This document shows positions 27,427-35,265 of a DNA stretch of 64,000 nt, piece by piece. Within the stretch, counting starts at the first letter, position 1. Each line of letters begins with the position of its first letter. This DNA is from Streptomyces sp. NBC_01255 (GTDB lineage Bacteria; Actinomycetota; Actinomycetes; Streptomycetales; Streptomycetaceae). The stretch lies in contig NZ_CP108474.1 of NCBI RefSeq assembly GCF_036226445.1, forward strand, positions 6,882,001 to 6,946,000, in the 5' to 3' direction. The notes below the pieces were generated by a model that saw only the letters and a list, made by a program, of their open reading frames with translations, searched no databases and was not told the origin of the DNA. A program made the translations under genes and the position numbers.

Positions 27427-28742
27427 CCGGCGTCCCGGTCCCCGTCCCCGTCCCCGGCCTCCCGCTCGCTCCGACGCCCGGACTCCCGCTGGCCCACGGC
27501 GTCGGCTCGCAGCACGACCTCCCCCTCTCGCCCTTCTACGCCTACGCGGGCGCCTTCACCGCACTCCTCGTCTCCTTCCTCGCCCTCGGGCTGCTCTGGT
27601 CCTCGTCCCGCTTCCGCGGCGACGAGGCCGGGCGGCCCGTCCCGGCCGCCGTCCAGCGGGCGGCCGACGCGCCGGCCACCCGCACCGCGCTCCGGCTCCT
27701 CGGCGCCGCCGTCGCCGTGCTCTTCCTCGCCCACCTCCTCCTCGGCCCCGACGACCCGGACCGCAACCCCGCGCCCGGCGCCCTCTACGTCCTCCTCTGG
27801 GTCGGCCTCGTCCCCGCCTCCCTCCTCCTCGGCCCCGTCTGGCGCCTCCTCAACCCGCTCCGCACCCTTCACTCCCTCCGCCCGCCACGGAGCCCCCGCC
27901 CCCTGCCCGCCGCGATCGGCATCCGCCCCGCCGCCGCCGGGCTCCTCCTCTTCACCTGGCTCGAACTCGTCGCCCCCGACAACACCTCCTCCACCACCCT
28001 CCTCACCGCCCTCGCCGTCCACGCCGGCGTCCAACTCCTCGGCGCCGCCCGCTACGGCGACCGCTGGTTCGCCCACGCCGACCCCTTCGAGGTCTACTCC
28101 TCCCTCCTCGCCCGGCTCTCCCCGCTCGGCCGCCGCGCCGACGGCCGTCTCGTCCTGCGTTCCCCCTTCCACAGCCTCGACTCCACCCCGCAGACCCCCG
28201 GTCTCGTCGCCACCGTCTGCGTCCTCCTCGGCTCCACCGCCTACGACGGCCTCTCCGACAACCCCCGCTGGATCACCACCCTCCAGACCTCCTCCCTCGA
28301 CCCCACCGTCACCGCCACGCTCGGCCTGCTCGCCGTCGTCGCCCTCGCCGCCGCCTGCTACGGCCTCTGCGCGGGCGCCCTCCGCCTCATGGACCGGTCC
28401 CTCACCACGCCCCTCACCTCCTTCGCGCACTCGCTCCTGCCCATCGCCCTCGGCTACCTCGTCGCCCACTACTTCTCGCTCTTCGTCACCGAAGGACCAC
28501 GTACCGTCATCATGGCAGCGGGCACTGACAACGCCCTCTCGCCCGTCCCGCCACTGGGTCCCGGCGGCCTCGCGACCCTCCAGGTCGCCGCGATCGTCAC
28601 CGGCCACGTCCTCGGTGTCGTCGCCGCCCACGACCGGTCCGTCCGGCTCTTCCCGCCCGCCCGGGCCGTCGCGGGCCAGCTGCCGCTGTTCGTGCTGATG
28701 ATCGCGTACACCCTCGGAGGCATCGGCCTGCTCATCGCCTGA
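27423..28742 (+). CDS. Polytopic membrane protein of the 'fenitrothion hydrolase' family
   Basis: 439 residues with about 8-9 membrane segments and an extracytoplasmic N-terminus rich in Pro (VPVPVPGLPLAPTPGLPLAHG). It resembles the actinobacterial membrane proteins annotated after FedA/FedB fenitrothion hydrolase; conserved-looking stretches are WRLLNPLRTLH, GDRWFAHADPFEVYSSLLARLSPLGRR (in parts), RSPFHSLDSTPQTPG, and AHYFSLFVTEGP. The hydrolase name comes from one studied enzyme and should not be taken as the function here. The ATG overlaps the lipoprotein stop by 4 bp, so all three products are made together and probably form one envelope complex. Confidence 0.82.
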   Translation: MTGVPVPVPVPGLPLAPTPGLPLAHGVGSQHDLPLSPFYAYAGAFTALLVSFLALGLLWSSSRFRGDEAGRPVPAAVQRAADAPATRTALRLLGAAVAVLFLAHLLLGPDDPDRNPAPGALYVLLWVGLVPASLLLGPVWRLLNPLRTLHSLRPPRSPRPLPAAIGIRPAAAGLLLFTWLELVAPDNTSSTTLLTALAVHAGVQLLGAARYGDRWFAHADPFEVYSSLLARLSPLGRRADGRLVLRSPFHSLDSTPQTPGLVATVCVLLGSTAYDGLSDNPRWITTLQTSSLDPTVTATLGLLAVVALAAACYGLCAGALRLMDRSLTTPLTSFAHSLLPIALGYLVAHYFSLFVTEGPRTVIMAAGTDNALSPVPPLGPGGLATLQVAAIVTGHVLGVVAAHDRSVRLFPPARAVAGQLPLFVLMIAYTLGGIGLLIA

Positions 28743-28943
28743 CGCGAGGCGAACCGGTCACGTGCTGCGGGAGTCGACTCCGGAGCTCGCGCGCCGGACC
28801 GTAAGCCCGCACGTGCCCCCTCCCGGGTACAGTCGCGGCCGAGGTCGTCGCGGGGGTCGTCTCCGAGGTGGTGGAGCGGTTTGTCCGATACGAGTGAGAC
28901 CGGCGTCGCGGTCGGGCGAGCCGGACCCGACGGGAGCGGCATC

Positions 28944-29669
28944 ATGGCTTCTGTGTCCCAGACCAGCCCGAAGACCCCGCCGGTTCTCCGCCGTGCCCCC
29001 GTCCAGCAGCGCAGCGCCGAGCGGCTCGCCCGGATCCTCGACGCCTGCGCAGATCTCCTCGACGAGACCGGTTACGAGCAGCTGAGTACCCGCGCCGTCG
29101 CCGCCCGCGCGGGCGTCCCCATCGGCTCCGTCTACCGCTTCTTCGGCAACAAGCGGGCGATGGTCGCCGCCCTCGCCCACCGCAACCTCGACCAGTACGC
29201 CGAGCGCATCTCCACCCGCTTCGCGGCGACGCCCCTCCTCGACGCGTACGGAGCCATCGACGGGGTCCTCGACGAGTTCATCGCCATGAAGCGGACCGTC
29301 CCGGGCTTCGCGCTGGTCGACTTCGGCGTGCCGGGAGGCGCGCCGGGGGAGACGGCGGCGGAGAGTGGTGCGGAGAGTGTTGCCGGGAAGGACGTGTCGG
29401 GGGAGGACGCGGGGGAGGGAGCCGGGACCGCTGACGGGAGCGCAGCCGAGGACCCCAATCACCTCGTCGCCGAGCGGCTCTGTGACCTGCTCGCCACCCA
29501 CCTCGGCCGCACCGCCGACGAGGTCCTGCACCGCAAGGTCCTGGTCGGCGTCGAGACCGCCGACGCCCTCGTCCGGCTCGCCTTCCGTACGGCCCCCGAG
29601 GGCGACCCGGCGCTGATCGCCGAGACCCGGCAACTCCTGTACGCCTACCTGGCGCCCTCGCTCGCCTAG
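28944..29669 (+). CDS. TetR family regulator with an acidic insertion
   Basis: 241 residues from ATG at 28944, with GGGAG in front. HTH at about 25-72 (RILDACADLLDETGYEQLSTRAVAARAGVPIGSVYRFFGNK, read in parts). The ligand-binding domain is interrupted at about 130-170 by a Gly/Glu/Ser/Asp-rich stretch (GETAAESGAESVAGKD and following) with codon use unlike the rest (GGG, AGT, GTT). A TTG 63 bp upstream is an alternative start. The 3' neighbour, a molybdopterin oxidoreductase, is on the same strand after a 113-bp gap. Target unknown. Confidence 0.88.
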   Translation: MASVSQTSPKTPPVLRRAPVQQRSAERLARILDACADLLDETGYEQLSTRAVAARAGVPIGSVYRFFGNKRAMVAALAHRNLDQYAERISTRFAATPLLDAYGAIDGVLDEFIAMKRTVPGFALVDFGVPGGAPGETAAESGAESVAGKDVSGEDAGEGAGTADGSAAEDPNHLVAERLCDLLATHLGRTADEVLHRKVLVGVETADALVRLAFRTAPEGDPALIAETRQLLYAYLAPSLA

Positions 29670-29782
29670 CGCCCCGCTCCGCCTCGCCTCCGCCTCGCCC
29701 CGCACCCGGATCCCGCGCACCTCTCCCGTACGTGCCTACCGGTCGGTATGCTCGGCGCCACCCGACGCACCAGGGAGACGTC

Positions 29783-31984
29783 ATGCCCACCGCCCTGCGC
29801 ATCTGCCCCCTCTGTGAAGCGACCTGCGGACTGACCCTGACGCTCGACGGCTCGCGCGTCACGGGAGCCCGCGGCGACCGCGAGGACGTGTTCAGCCAGG
29901 GGTTCATCTGCCCCAAGGGCGCCGCCTTCCCCGAGGTCGACGCCGATCCGGACCGGCTCCGCCGCCCGCTCGTCCGGAAGGACGGCCGACTCCAGGAGGC
30001 GAGCTGGGCCGAGGCGTTCGACACCATCGCCGCCCGGATCAGGCCGCTGATCGAGGAGTACGGGCCGGACTCCGTGGGTATCGTCCTGGGCAACCCCAAC
30101 GTGCACACGATCGCCGGCGCCCTCTACCCGCCCCTCCTCATCGGCGCCCTGCGTACGCGGAACCTCTTCACCGCGTCGACGCTCGACCAGATGCCCAAAC
30201 ACGTCTCCAGCGGCCTGCTGTTCGGGGACCCCTTCGCCGTACCCGTCCCGGACCTGGACCGCACCCACCACCTCCTGATCCTCGGCGCCAACCCGCTGGA
30301 CTCCAACGGAAGTCTGTGCACCGCCCCCGACTTCCCCGGCAGGCTCAAGGCGCTCAAGCGGCGCGGCGGCACCCTCACCGTCGTCGACCCACGGCGCACC
30401 CGCACCGCACGCCTCGCCGACCGCCACGTCGCCATCCGCCCCGGCGCCGACGCGCTCCTCCTCGCCGCCCTCGTCCACACCCTCTTCGAGGAGGGCCTCA
30501 CCGACCTCGGCCCGCTCGCCGCCCATGTCGAAGGGGTCGAGGACGTACGGGAGGCGGTGCGGGAGTTCAGCCCCGAGGCCGTCGCCGCCGCCTGCGACGT
30601 CGACGCCGCCACCCTCCGCACCCTCGCCCGCGAACTGGCCGCGGCGCCCTCCGCCGCCGTCTACGGACGGATGGGCAGCTCCACCGTGGAGTACGGCACC
30701 CTCGGTAACTGGCTCGTCGACGTCCTCAACGTCCTCACCGGCAACCTCGACCGGCCCGGGGGCGTGCTCTTCCCGCTCTCCGCCACCGCACCCGCCCCGC
30801 GCCCGGCGGGTCCCGGCAGGGGTTTCGCCCTCGGCCGCCGGCACAGCAGGGTCTCGCACCACCCCGAGGCCAAGGGGGAGTTGCCGCTGGTCGCCCTCGC
30901 CGAGGAGATCGAGACGCCGGGGGACGGACGCATCCGGGCAGTGATCACCGTCGCCGCCAACCCCGTCCTCTCCGCCCCCGACGGGAACCGGCTCGACGCC
31001 GCCCTCGACTCCCTCGACCTCATGGTCGCCGTCGACCCGTACCTCAACGAGACCACCCGCCACGCCGACGTCCTCCTGCCCCCGCCGCCACCCTCCCGGA
31101 GCGCCCACTTCGACTTCGCCTTCAACGGCTTCGCCGTCCGCGACCAGGCCCGCTACACCCCGGCGGCCGTCCCCCTCGAAGCGGACGCCATGGACGAGTG
31201 CGAGATCCACGCCCGGTTGATCCTCGCCGTGTCCGGCATGCACGGCGCCCCGCCGTCCGCCGTCGACGAGCTCGCCGTCGAGACCACCCTCGCCAAGGCC
31301 GTCACCCAGGAGCACTCACCGGCGTACGGCGCGGATCCCAAGGAGTTCGCGGAGCGACTCACCGGGGCCACGGGACCCGAGCGCCGGCTCGACCTGATGC
31401 TGCGTCTCGGCCCGTACGGGCTCACCCTCGACGAGCTGCGGGCCCACCCGCACGGCATCGACCTCGGTCCGCTCAAGCCGCGCGTCCCGGACCTCCTCAA
31501 GACCCGCAGTGGCCGGATCGAACTCCTCCCCGCGCCCCTCGCCGCCGATCTGCCCCGGCTGCGCGCCGCCCTGCACGCCGTACCGGCCCCCGGCACCCTC
31601 CAGCTCGTCGGCCGCCGGCACCTGCGCTCGAACAACAGCTGGCTGCACAACACCCCCGCCCTCGGTGGCGGCTCGAACCGCTGCACCCTCCAGGTGCACC
31701 CCGAGGACGCGGCCCGGCTGCGGCTCACCGACGGCGGGCTCGCCCGGATCGCCGGGGAAGGCGGCTCCCTCGAGGTGCCGGTGGAGATCACCGACGGGGT
31801 GCGTCCGGGCGTGGTGAGCCTGCCGCACGGCTGGGGCCACGACCGGCCGGGCACCCGGCTCGCCGTGGCAGCCGCCCGCCCCGGCGTCAACGTCAACCAG
31901 CTTCTCGACGGCTCCCGGATCGACCCGCTCTCCGGCACCGCCGTCCTCAACGGCTTCCCCGTCGAGGTGGCACCCCTCGGCTAG
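29783..31984 (+). CDS. Molybdopterin (bis-MGD) oxidoreductase with N-terminal 4Fe-4S site
   Basis: 733 residues from ATG at 29783 (GGGAGACGTC in front). Belongs to the DMSO-reductase superfamily. C8, C11, C15 and C43 (CPLCEATC ... ICPKG) would bind one [4Fe-4S] cluster. The MGD-binding segments follow (LGNPNVHT, LILGANPLDSNGSLCTAPDFPGR in parts, VVDPRRTRTARLAD, IRPGADALLLAAL) and the C-terminal cap domain begins around LQLVGRRHLRSNNSWLHN. No signal peptide is visible, so it is cytoplasmic like assimilatory nitrate reductase or formate-dehydrogenase-like enzymes. Substrate unknown; no partner electron-transfer subunit is adjacent. Confidence 0.92.
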   Translation: MPTALRICPLCEATCGLTLTLDGSRVTGARGDREDVFSQGFICPKGAAFPEVDADPDRLRRPLVRKDGRLQEASWAEAFDTIAARIRPLIEEYGPDSVGIVLGNPNVHTIAGALYPPLLIGALRTRNLFTASTLDQMPKHVSSGLLFGDPFAVPVPDLDRTHHLLILGANPLDSNGSLCTAPDFPGRLKALKRRGGTLTVVDPRRTRTARLADRHVAIRPGADALLLAALVHTLFEEGLTDLGPLAAHVEGVEDVREAVREFSPEAVAAACDVDAATLRTLARELAAAPSAAVYGRMGSSTVEYGTLGNWLVDVLNVLTGNLDRPGGVLFPLSATAPAPRPAGPGRGFALGRRHSRVSHHPEAKGELPLVALAEEIETPGDGRIRAVITVAANPVLSAPDGNRLDAALDSLDLMVAVDPYLNETTRHADVLLPPPPPSRSAHFDFAFNGFAVRDQARYTPAAVPLEADAMDECEIHARLILAVSGMHGAPPSAVDELAVETTLAKAVTQEHSPAYGADPKEFAERLTGATGPERRLDLMLRLGPYGLTLDELRAHPHGIDLGPLKPRVPDLLKTRSGRIELLPAPLAADLPRLRAALHAVPAPGTLQLVGRRHLRSNNSWLHNTPALGGGSNRCTLQVHPEDAARLRLTDGGLARIAGEGGSLEVPVEITDGVRPGVVSLPHGWGHDRPGTRLAVAAARPGVNVNQLLDGSRIDPLSGTAVLNGFPVEVAPLG

Positions 31985-32127
31985 CCCCCCGTGTGGCCTC
32001 GGCTCTGACCTGGGGTTTTGCTCGTATTGCTCACGCGTCAACATCTTGTTAACGGCAGAAGAGGGCACCTACCGTCATCCGGACCGCCGCTCGGCGGCAG
32101 TTCAAGGGTGAACGTGAGGTGTCCTCC

Positions 32128-33561
32128 ATGCTGACCGTCCTCGGCTTCGCCATGATCGCGACCTTTCTGGTCCTGATCATGATGAAGAAGATGTCGCCGA
32201 TCGCGGCGCTCGTGCTGATCCCCGCGCTCTTCTGTGTCGCGGTCGGGCAGGGGGCCCAGCTCGGCGACTACGTCATCGAGGGGGTCGGCAAGCTGGCGCC
32301 GACCGCCGCGATGCTGATGTTCGCGATCGTCTACTTCGGCGTCATGATCGACGTCGGCCTCTTCGACCCGATCGTCCGGGGCATCCTGCGCTTCTGCAAG
32401 GCCGACCCCGTGCGCGTCGTCGTGGGTACGGCGGTGCTCGCCGCGATCGTCTCCCTGGACGGCGACGGCTCCACCACCTTCATGATCACCGTCTCGGCGA
32501 TGTATCCGCTCTACAAGCGGCTCGGCATGAGCCTCGTCGTCATGACCGGTGTCGCCGCCACCGCCAACGGCGTCATGAACACCCTGCCCTGGGGCGGCCC
32601 CACGGCCCGCGCCGCGACCGCGCTGAAGCTGGACGCCTCCGACATCTTCGTCCCGATGATCCCCGCGCTCGGCATGGGCCTGCTCTTCGTCTTCGCCCTG
32701 GCGTACGTCCTCGGGCGCCGCGAGCGCAGGCGCATCGGCTACCTCACGCTCGACGAGGTCCTGGTGCCGGAGACCGAGACCGTGCTGGTCGCGGCGGGCG
32801 GCGGGGCGGGCGCGGGCACGGACGCGGACGCGCCGAAGAAGTCCGCCGGTGAATCCGGTGCGGGCACGGCCACGCCCATGGCCACGGGCGCGGGCGTCGG
32901 CGCGGGTGACGGCGACGGCTTCCAGGGGCTCGACCCGAACCGGGCGACCCTCCGGCCCAAGCTGTACTGGTTCAACGCCGGCCTCACGATCGTGCTGCTC
33001 ACCGCGATGATCCTGGAGCTGCTGCCGATCCCGGTCCTGTTCCTCCTCGGCGCCGCTCTCGCGCTCACCGTCAACTACCCGAACATGGCCGAGCAGAAGG
33101 CCCGGATCGCCGCCCACGCGGACAACGTCCTCAACGTCTCGGGCATGGTCTTCGCCGCCGCCGTCTTCACGGGGGTCCTCACCGGCACGGGCATGGTCAA
33201 GCACATGGCCGACTGGCTCGTCGGCGCCATTCCCGAGGGCATGGGGCCGCACATGGCCGTGGTCACCGGCCTGCTGAGCCTCCCGCTCACCTACTTCATG
33301 TCGAACGACGGCTTCTACTTCGGCGTGCTGCCGGTCCTCGCGGAGGCCGGCGCGGCCCACGGCGTGTCGCCCCTGGAGATCGCCAGGGCCTCGCTGGTCG
33401 GGCAGGCGCTCCACATGTCCAGCCCCCTGGTGCCCGCGGTGTACGTCCTCGTCGGCATGGCGAAGGTGGAGTTCGGCGACCACACCCGGTTCACGGTGAA
33501 GTGGGCCGCGCTGACCTCGCTGGTCGTGCTGGCGGCGGGGATCCTCTTCGGGATCATCTGA
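32128..33561 (+). CDS. CitMHS family citrate-metal:proton symporter
   Basis: 477 residues, about 11 membrane helices. The N-terminal pattern LTVLGFAMIATFLVLIMMKKMSPIAALVLIP (in parts), the DGDGSTTFMITVSAMYPLYKRLGM region and the C-terminal LPLTYFMSNDGFYFGVLPVL are those of CitM/CitH transporters, which take up citrate complexed to Mg2+, Ca2+ or Fe3+. A cytoplasmic loop at about 215-270 is rich in Gly/Ala and charged residues. ATG 32128 has GAGGT 7 bp upstream, better placed than the in-frame GTG at 32119. The leader contains a short CCGCC/GGCGG hairpin near 32084-32097. The usual CitAB-type two-component genes are not adjacent. Confidence 0.93.
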   Translation: MLTVLGFAMIATFLVLIMMKKMSPIAALVLIPALFCVAVGQGAQLGDYVIEGVGKLAPTAAMLMFAIVYFGVMIDVGLFDPIVRGILRFCKADPVRVVVGTAVLAAIVSLDGDGSTTFMITVSAMYPLYKRLGMSLVVMTGVAATANGVMNTLPWGGPTARAATALKLDASDIFVPMIPALGMGLLFVFALAYVLGRRERRRIGYLTLDEVLVPETETVLVAAGGGAGAGTDADAPKKSAGESGAGTATPMATGAGVGAGDGDGFQGLDPNRATLRPKLYWFNAGLTIVLLTAMILELLPIPVLFLLGAALALTVNYPNMAEQKARIAAHADNVLNVSGMVFAAAVFTGVLTGTGMVKHMADWLVGAIPEGMGPHMAVVTGLLSLPLTYFMSNDGFYFGVLPVLAEAGAAHGVSPLEIARASLVGQALHMSSPLVPAVYVLVGMAKVEFGDHTRFTVKWAALTSLVVLAAGILFGII

Positions 33562-33734
33562 CCCGGTCGGCCCCGCCCCGGCCCCGGTCCCGTGTGGCGA
33601 CGGGTGGGCCGGACGGGTGGAGACAGGGGTCGGTGCGGTCGAGTCGTCACCGCGCGTGCCCATCTCGTGACAGATAGTCGGATTATCGCAAATACGCGTC
33701 CGCTGTGCTCCCTCACGACTGGAGGACCTCCCTC

Positions 33735-34448
33735 ATGACGACTCCCCCCACCCGCACTCTTCTCCGCGCGGCGCTCGCCACCGTGGCCCTCGGCGGTGTG
33801 ACCCTCGCCGGCGCCCCGGCGGCTTTCGCCGCGCCCGGCGACAACGGTGACGTCAAGGTCCACCGACAGAACACCCCCGACACCAGCCAGGCCAACGAGC
33901 CCCAGGTCGGATGCACCTTCCGCTTCGCGGCCTTCAACTTCGACGGCCTGCAGAGCATTCAGTGGAACATCTATGAGCAGCCGGGCCAGCCAGGCAACCA
34001 GGACCCGTCGCTGAAGAACGGCAGCATCGCCGTCGACAGCAACGGTGACGGACACACGGACGACATCACCGGCCTGTCGTCCGGCATGTACAAGGTCGAA
34101 TGGACGTGGGTGGGCCAGAGCGGCGCGGCGAAGTCGAAGGTCTTCCGGGTCCACTGCCCCGGCGACGTCATCACCAACCCGACGCCGACACCGACGCCCA
34201 CCAACGGTAACGGGGGCCCCGGCGGCGGCCCCGGCGGCGGCCCCGGCGGGAACGGCGACAACGGCGGCAACGGCCACGGGAAGCCCCCGCACGGCCCGGT
34301 CGGCGCGGGCGGCGGCGGCAGCGCGCCGATCGCCGCCGAGGACTCCTCGGCCTTCGGCATCGGGGCGGCCGTCGCGGCGGGCCTCGCCGGCACGGCCGGA
34401 CTGGTCCTGATCCGTCGCTCGCGCCGCCGCGACAATGGCGCCGCGTAG
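33735..34448 (+). CDS. Secreted, C-terminally membrane-anchored surface protein next to sortase
   Basis: 237 residues. Signal peptide (about 1-32, AAFAAPG), a beta-type domain of about 110 residues with two cysteines (VGCTFRF and RVHCPGD), a spacer of Pro-Thr and then Gly/Asn repeats (GGGPGGG type, about 150-195), a hydrophobic helix (FGIGAAVAAGLAGTAGLVLI) and a basic tail RRSRRRD. The layout is that of a sortase substrate, but no LPXTG or LAXTG motif precedes the helix; the nearest sequence is APIAAEDS. Strong GGAGG site 9 bp before the ATG. Overlaps the sortase gene by 14 bp. Confidence 0.85.
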   Translation: MTTPPTRTLLRAALATVALGGVTLAGAPAAFAAPGDNGDVKVHRQNTPDTSQANEPQVGCTFRFAAFNFDGLQSIQWNIYEQPGQPGNQDPSLKNGSIAVDSNGDGHTDDITGLSSGMYKVEWTWVGQSGAAKSKVFRVHCPGDVITNPTPTPTPTNGNGGPGGGPGGGPGGNGDNGGNGHGKPPHGPVGAGGGGSAPIAAEDSSAFGIGAAVAAGLAGTAGLVLIRRSRRRDNGAA

Positions 34449-35229
34449 GTCCGGCCTCACGCCCCGCCCCGGCCTCACGCCCCGGTCCCGCCTCACGCGC
34501 CGGCACCGGCGACTCCTCCGGCTCACCAGGACCTTCACGGTGACGTGCGTCCTGGTGGCCGGGGGTGCCTGGTGGGCCGGGGACGGGGAACCGGCCGACC
34601 CGCCGCTCGCCGAGGCACCGGCCGCACCCGGCCCGGCCGCGGCGGGAGCGTCCGCGGCGGGAGCGGCGGCCGGTGCCCCGGCCGCCCTCGACCACAAGGC
34701 GAAGCCCAGGGTGCTCCCCAAGGCCACGCCACCGCCCCGGCCGGCACCGCCACCCCGGCCGCTGGCCCGGTCGCGCCCCACGGCGCTCGCCGTCCCCGCC
34801 ATCACCATCGAGGCCCCGGTCACCGACCTCGGTCTCGACGGCGCCGGGCGGCTCGCCACCCCGCCCGTCGACAACCCCCGGGTCGTCGGCTGGTACGCGA
34901 AGGGCGCCACTCCGGGGGAGCGCGGCACCGCCGTCGTCGTCGGTCACCGCGACACCAGCAGCGGGCCTGCCGTCTTCCTCAACCTCGACTCGCTCAGCCC
35001 CGGCAACACCGTCCGGGTCGCCCGCGCCGACGGCAGGGTCGCCGTCTTCACGGTCGACCGCGTCCGGACGTACGCCAAGGCCGACTTCCCCGACAAGGAG
35101 GTGTACGGCGCCACAGGGCGGCCCGAACTGCGGCTGCTCACCTGTGGCGGATCCTTCGACCGCAGTACGGGCTACGAGGCGAACGTCGTCGTCTTCGCCC
35201 ACCTCACCGGCATCGACCGGACGATCTGA
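34435..35229 (+). CDS. Class F sortase
   Basis: 264 residues. Basic N-terminus, one membrane helix (about 32-49), a long Ala/Pro-rich linker and a sortase beta-barrel (about 115-264) with catalytic His in VVVGHRDT (H171) and Cys in LLTCGG (C237), followed by FDRSTGYEANVVVFA. Start and overlap with the preceding surface-protein gene show the two are co-translated. Class F enzymes of actinobacteria are poorly characterised; covalent anchoring of the neighbouring protein is inferred. Confidence 0.9.
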   Translation: MAPRRSGLTPRPGLTPRSRLTRRHRRLLRLTRTFTVTCVLVAGGAWWAGDGEPADPPLAEAPAAPGPAAAGASAAGAAAGAPAALDHKAKPRVLPKATPPPRPAPPPRPLARSRPTALAVPAITIEAPVTDLGLDGAGRLATPPVDNPRVVGWYAKGATPGERGTAVVVGHRDTSSGPAVFLNLDSLSPGNTVRVARADGRVAVFTVDRVRTYAKADFPDKEVYGATGRPELRLLTCGGSFDRSTGYEANVVVFAHLTGIDRTI

Positions 35230-35265
35230 CCGACGGACCCCAGCCGCGTCCGTCGCTCCCCCCGC

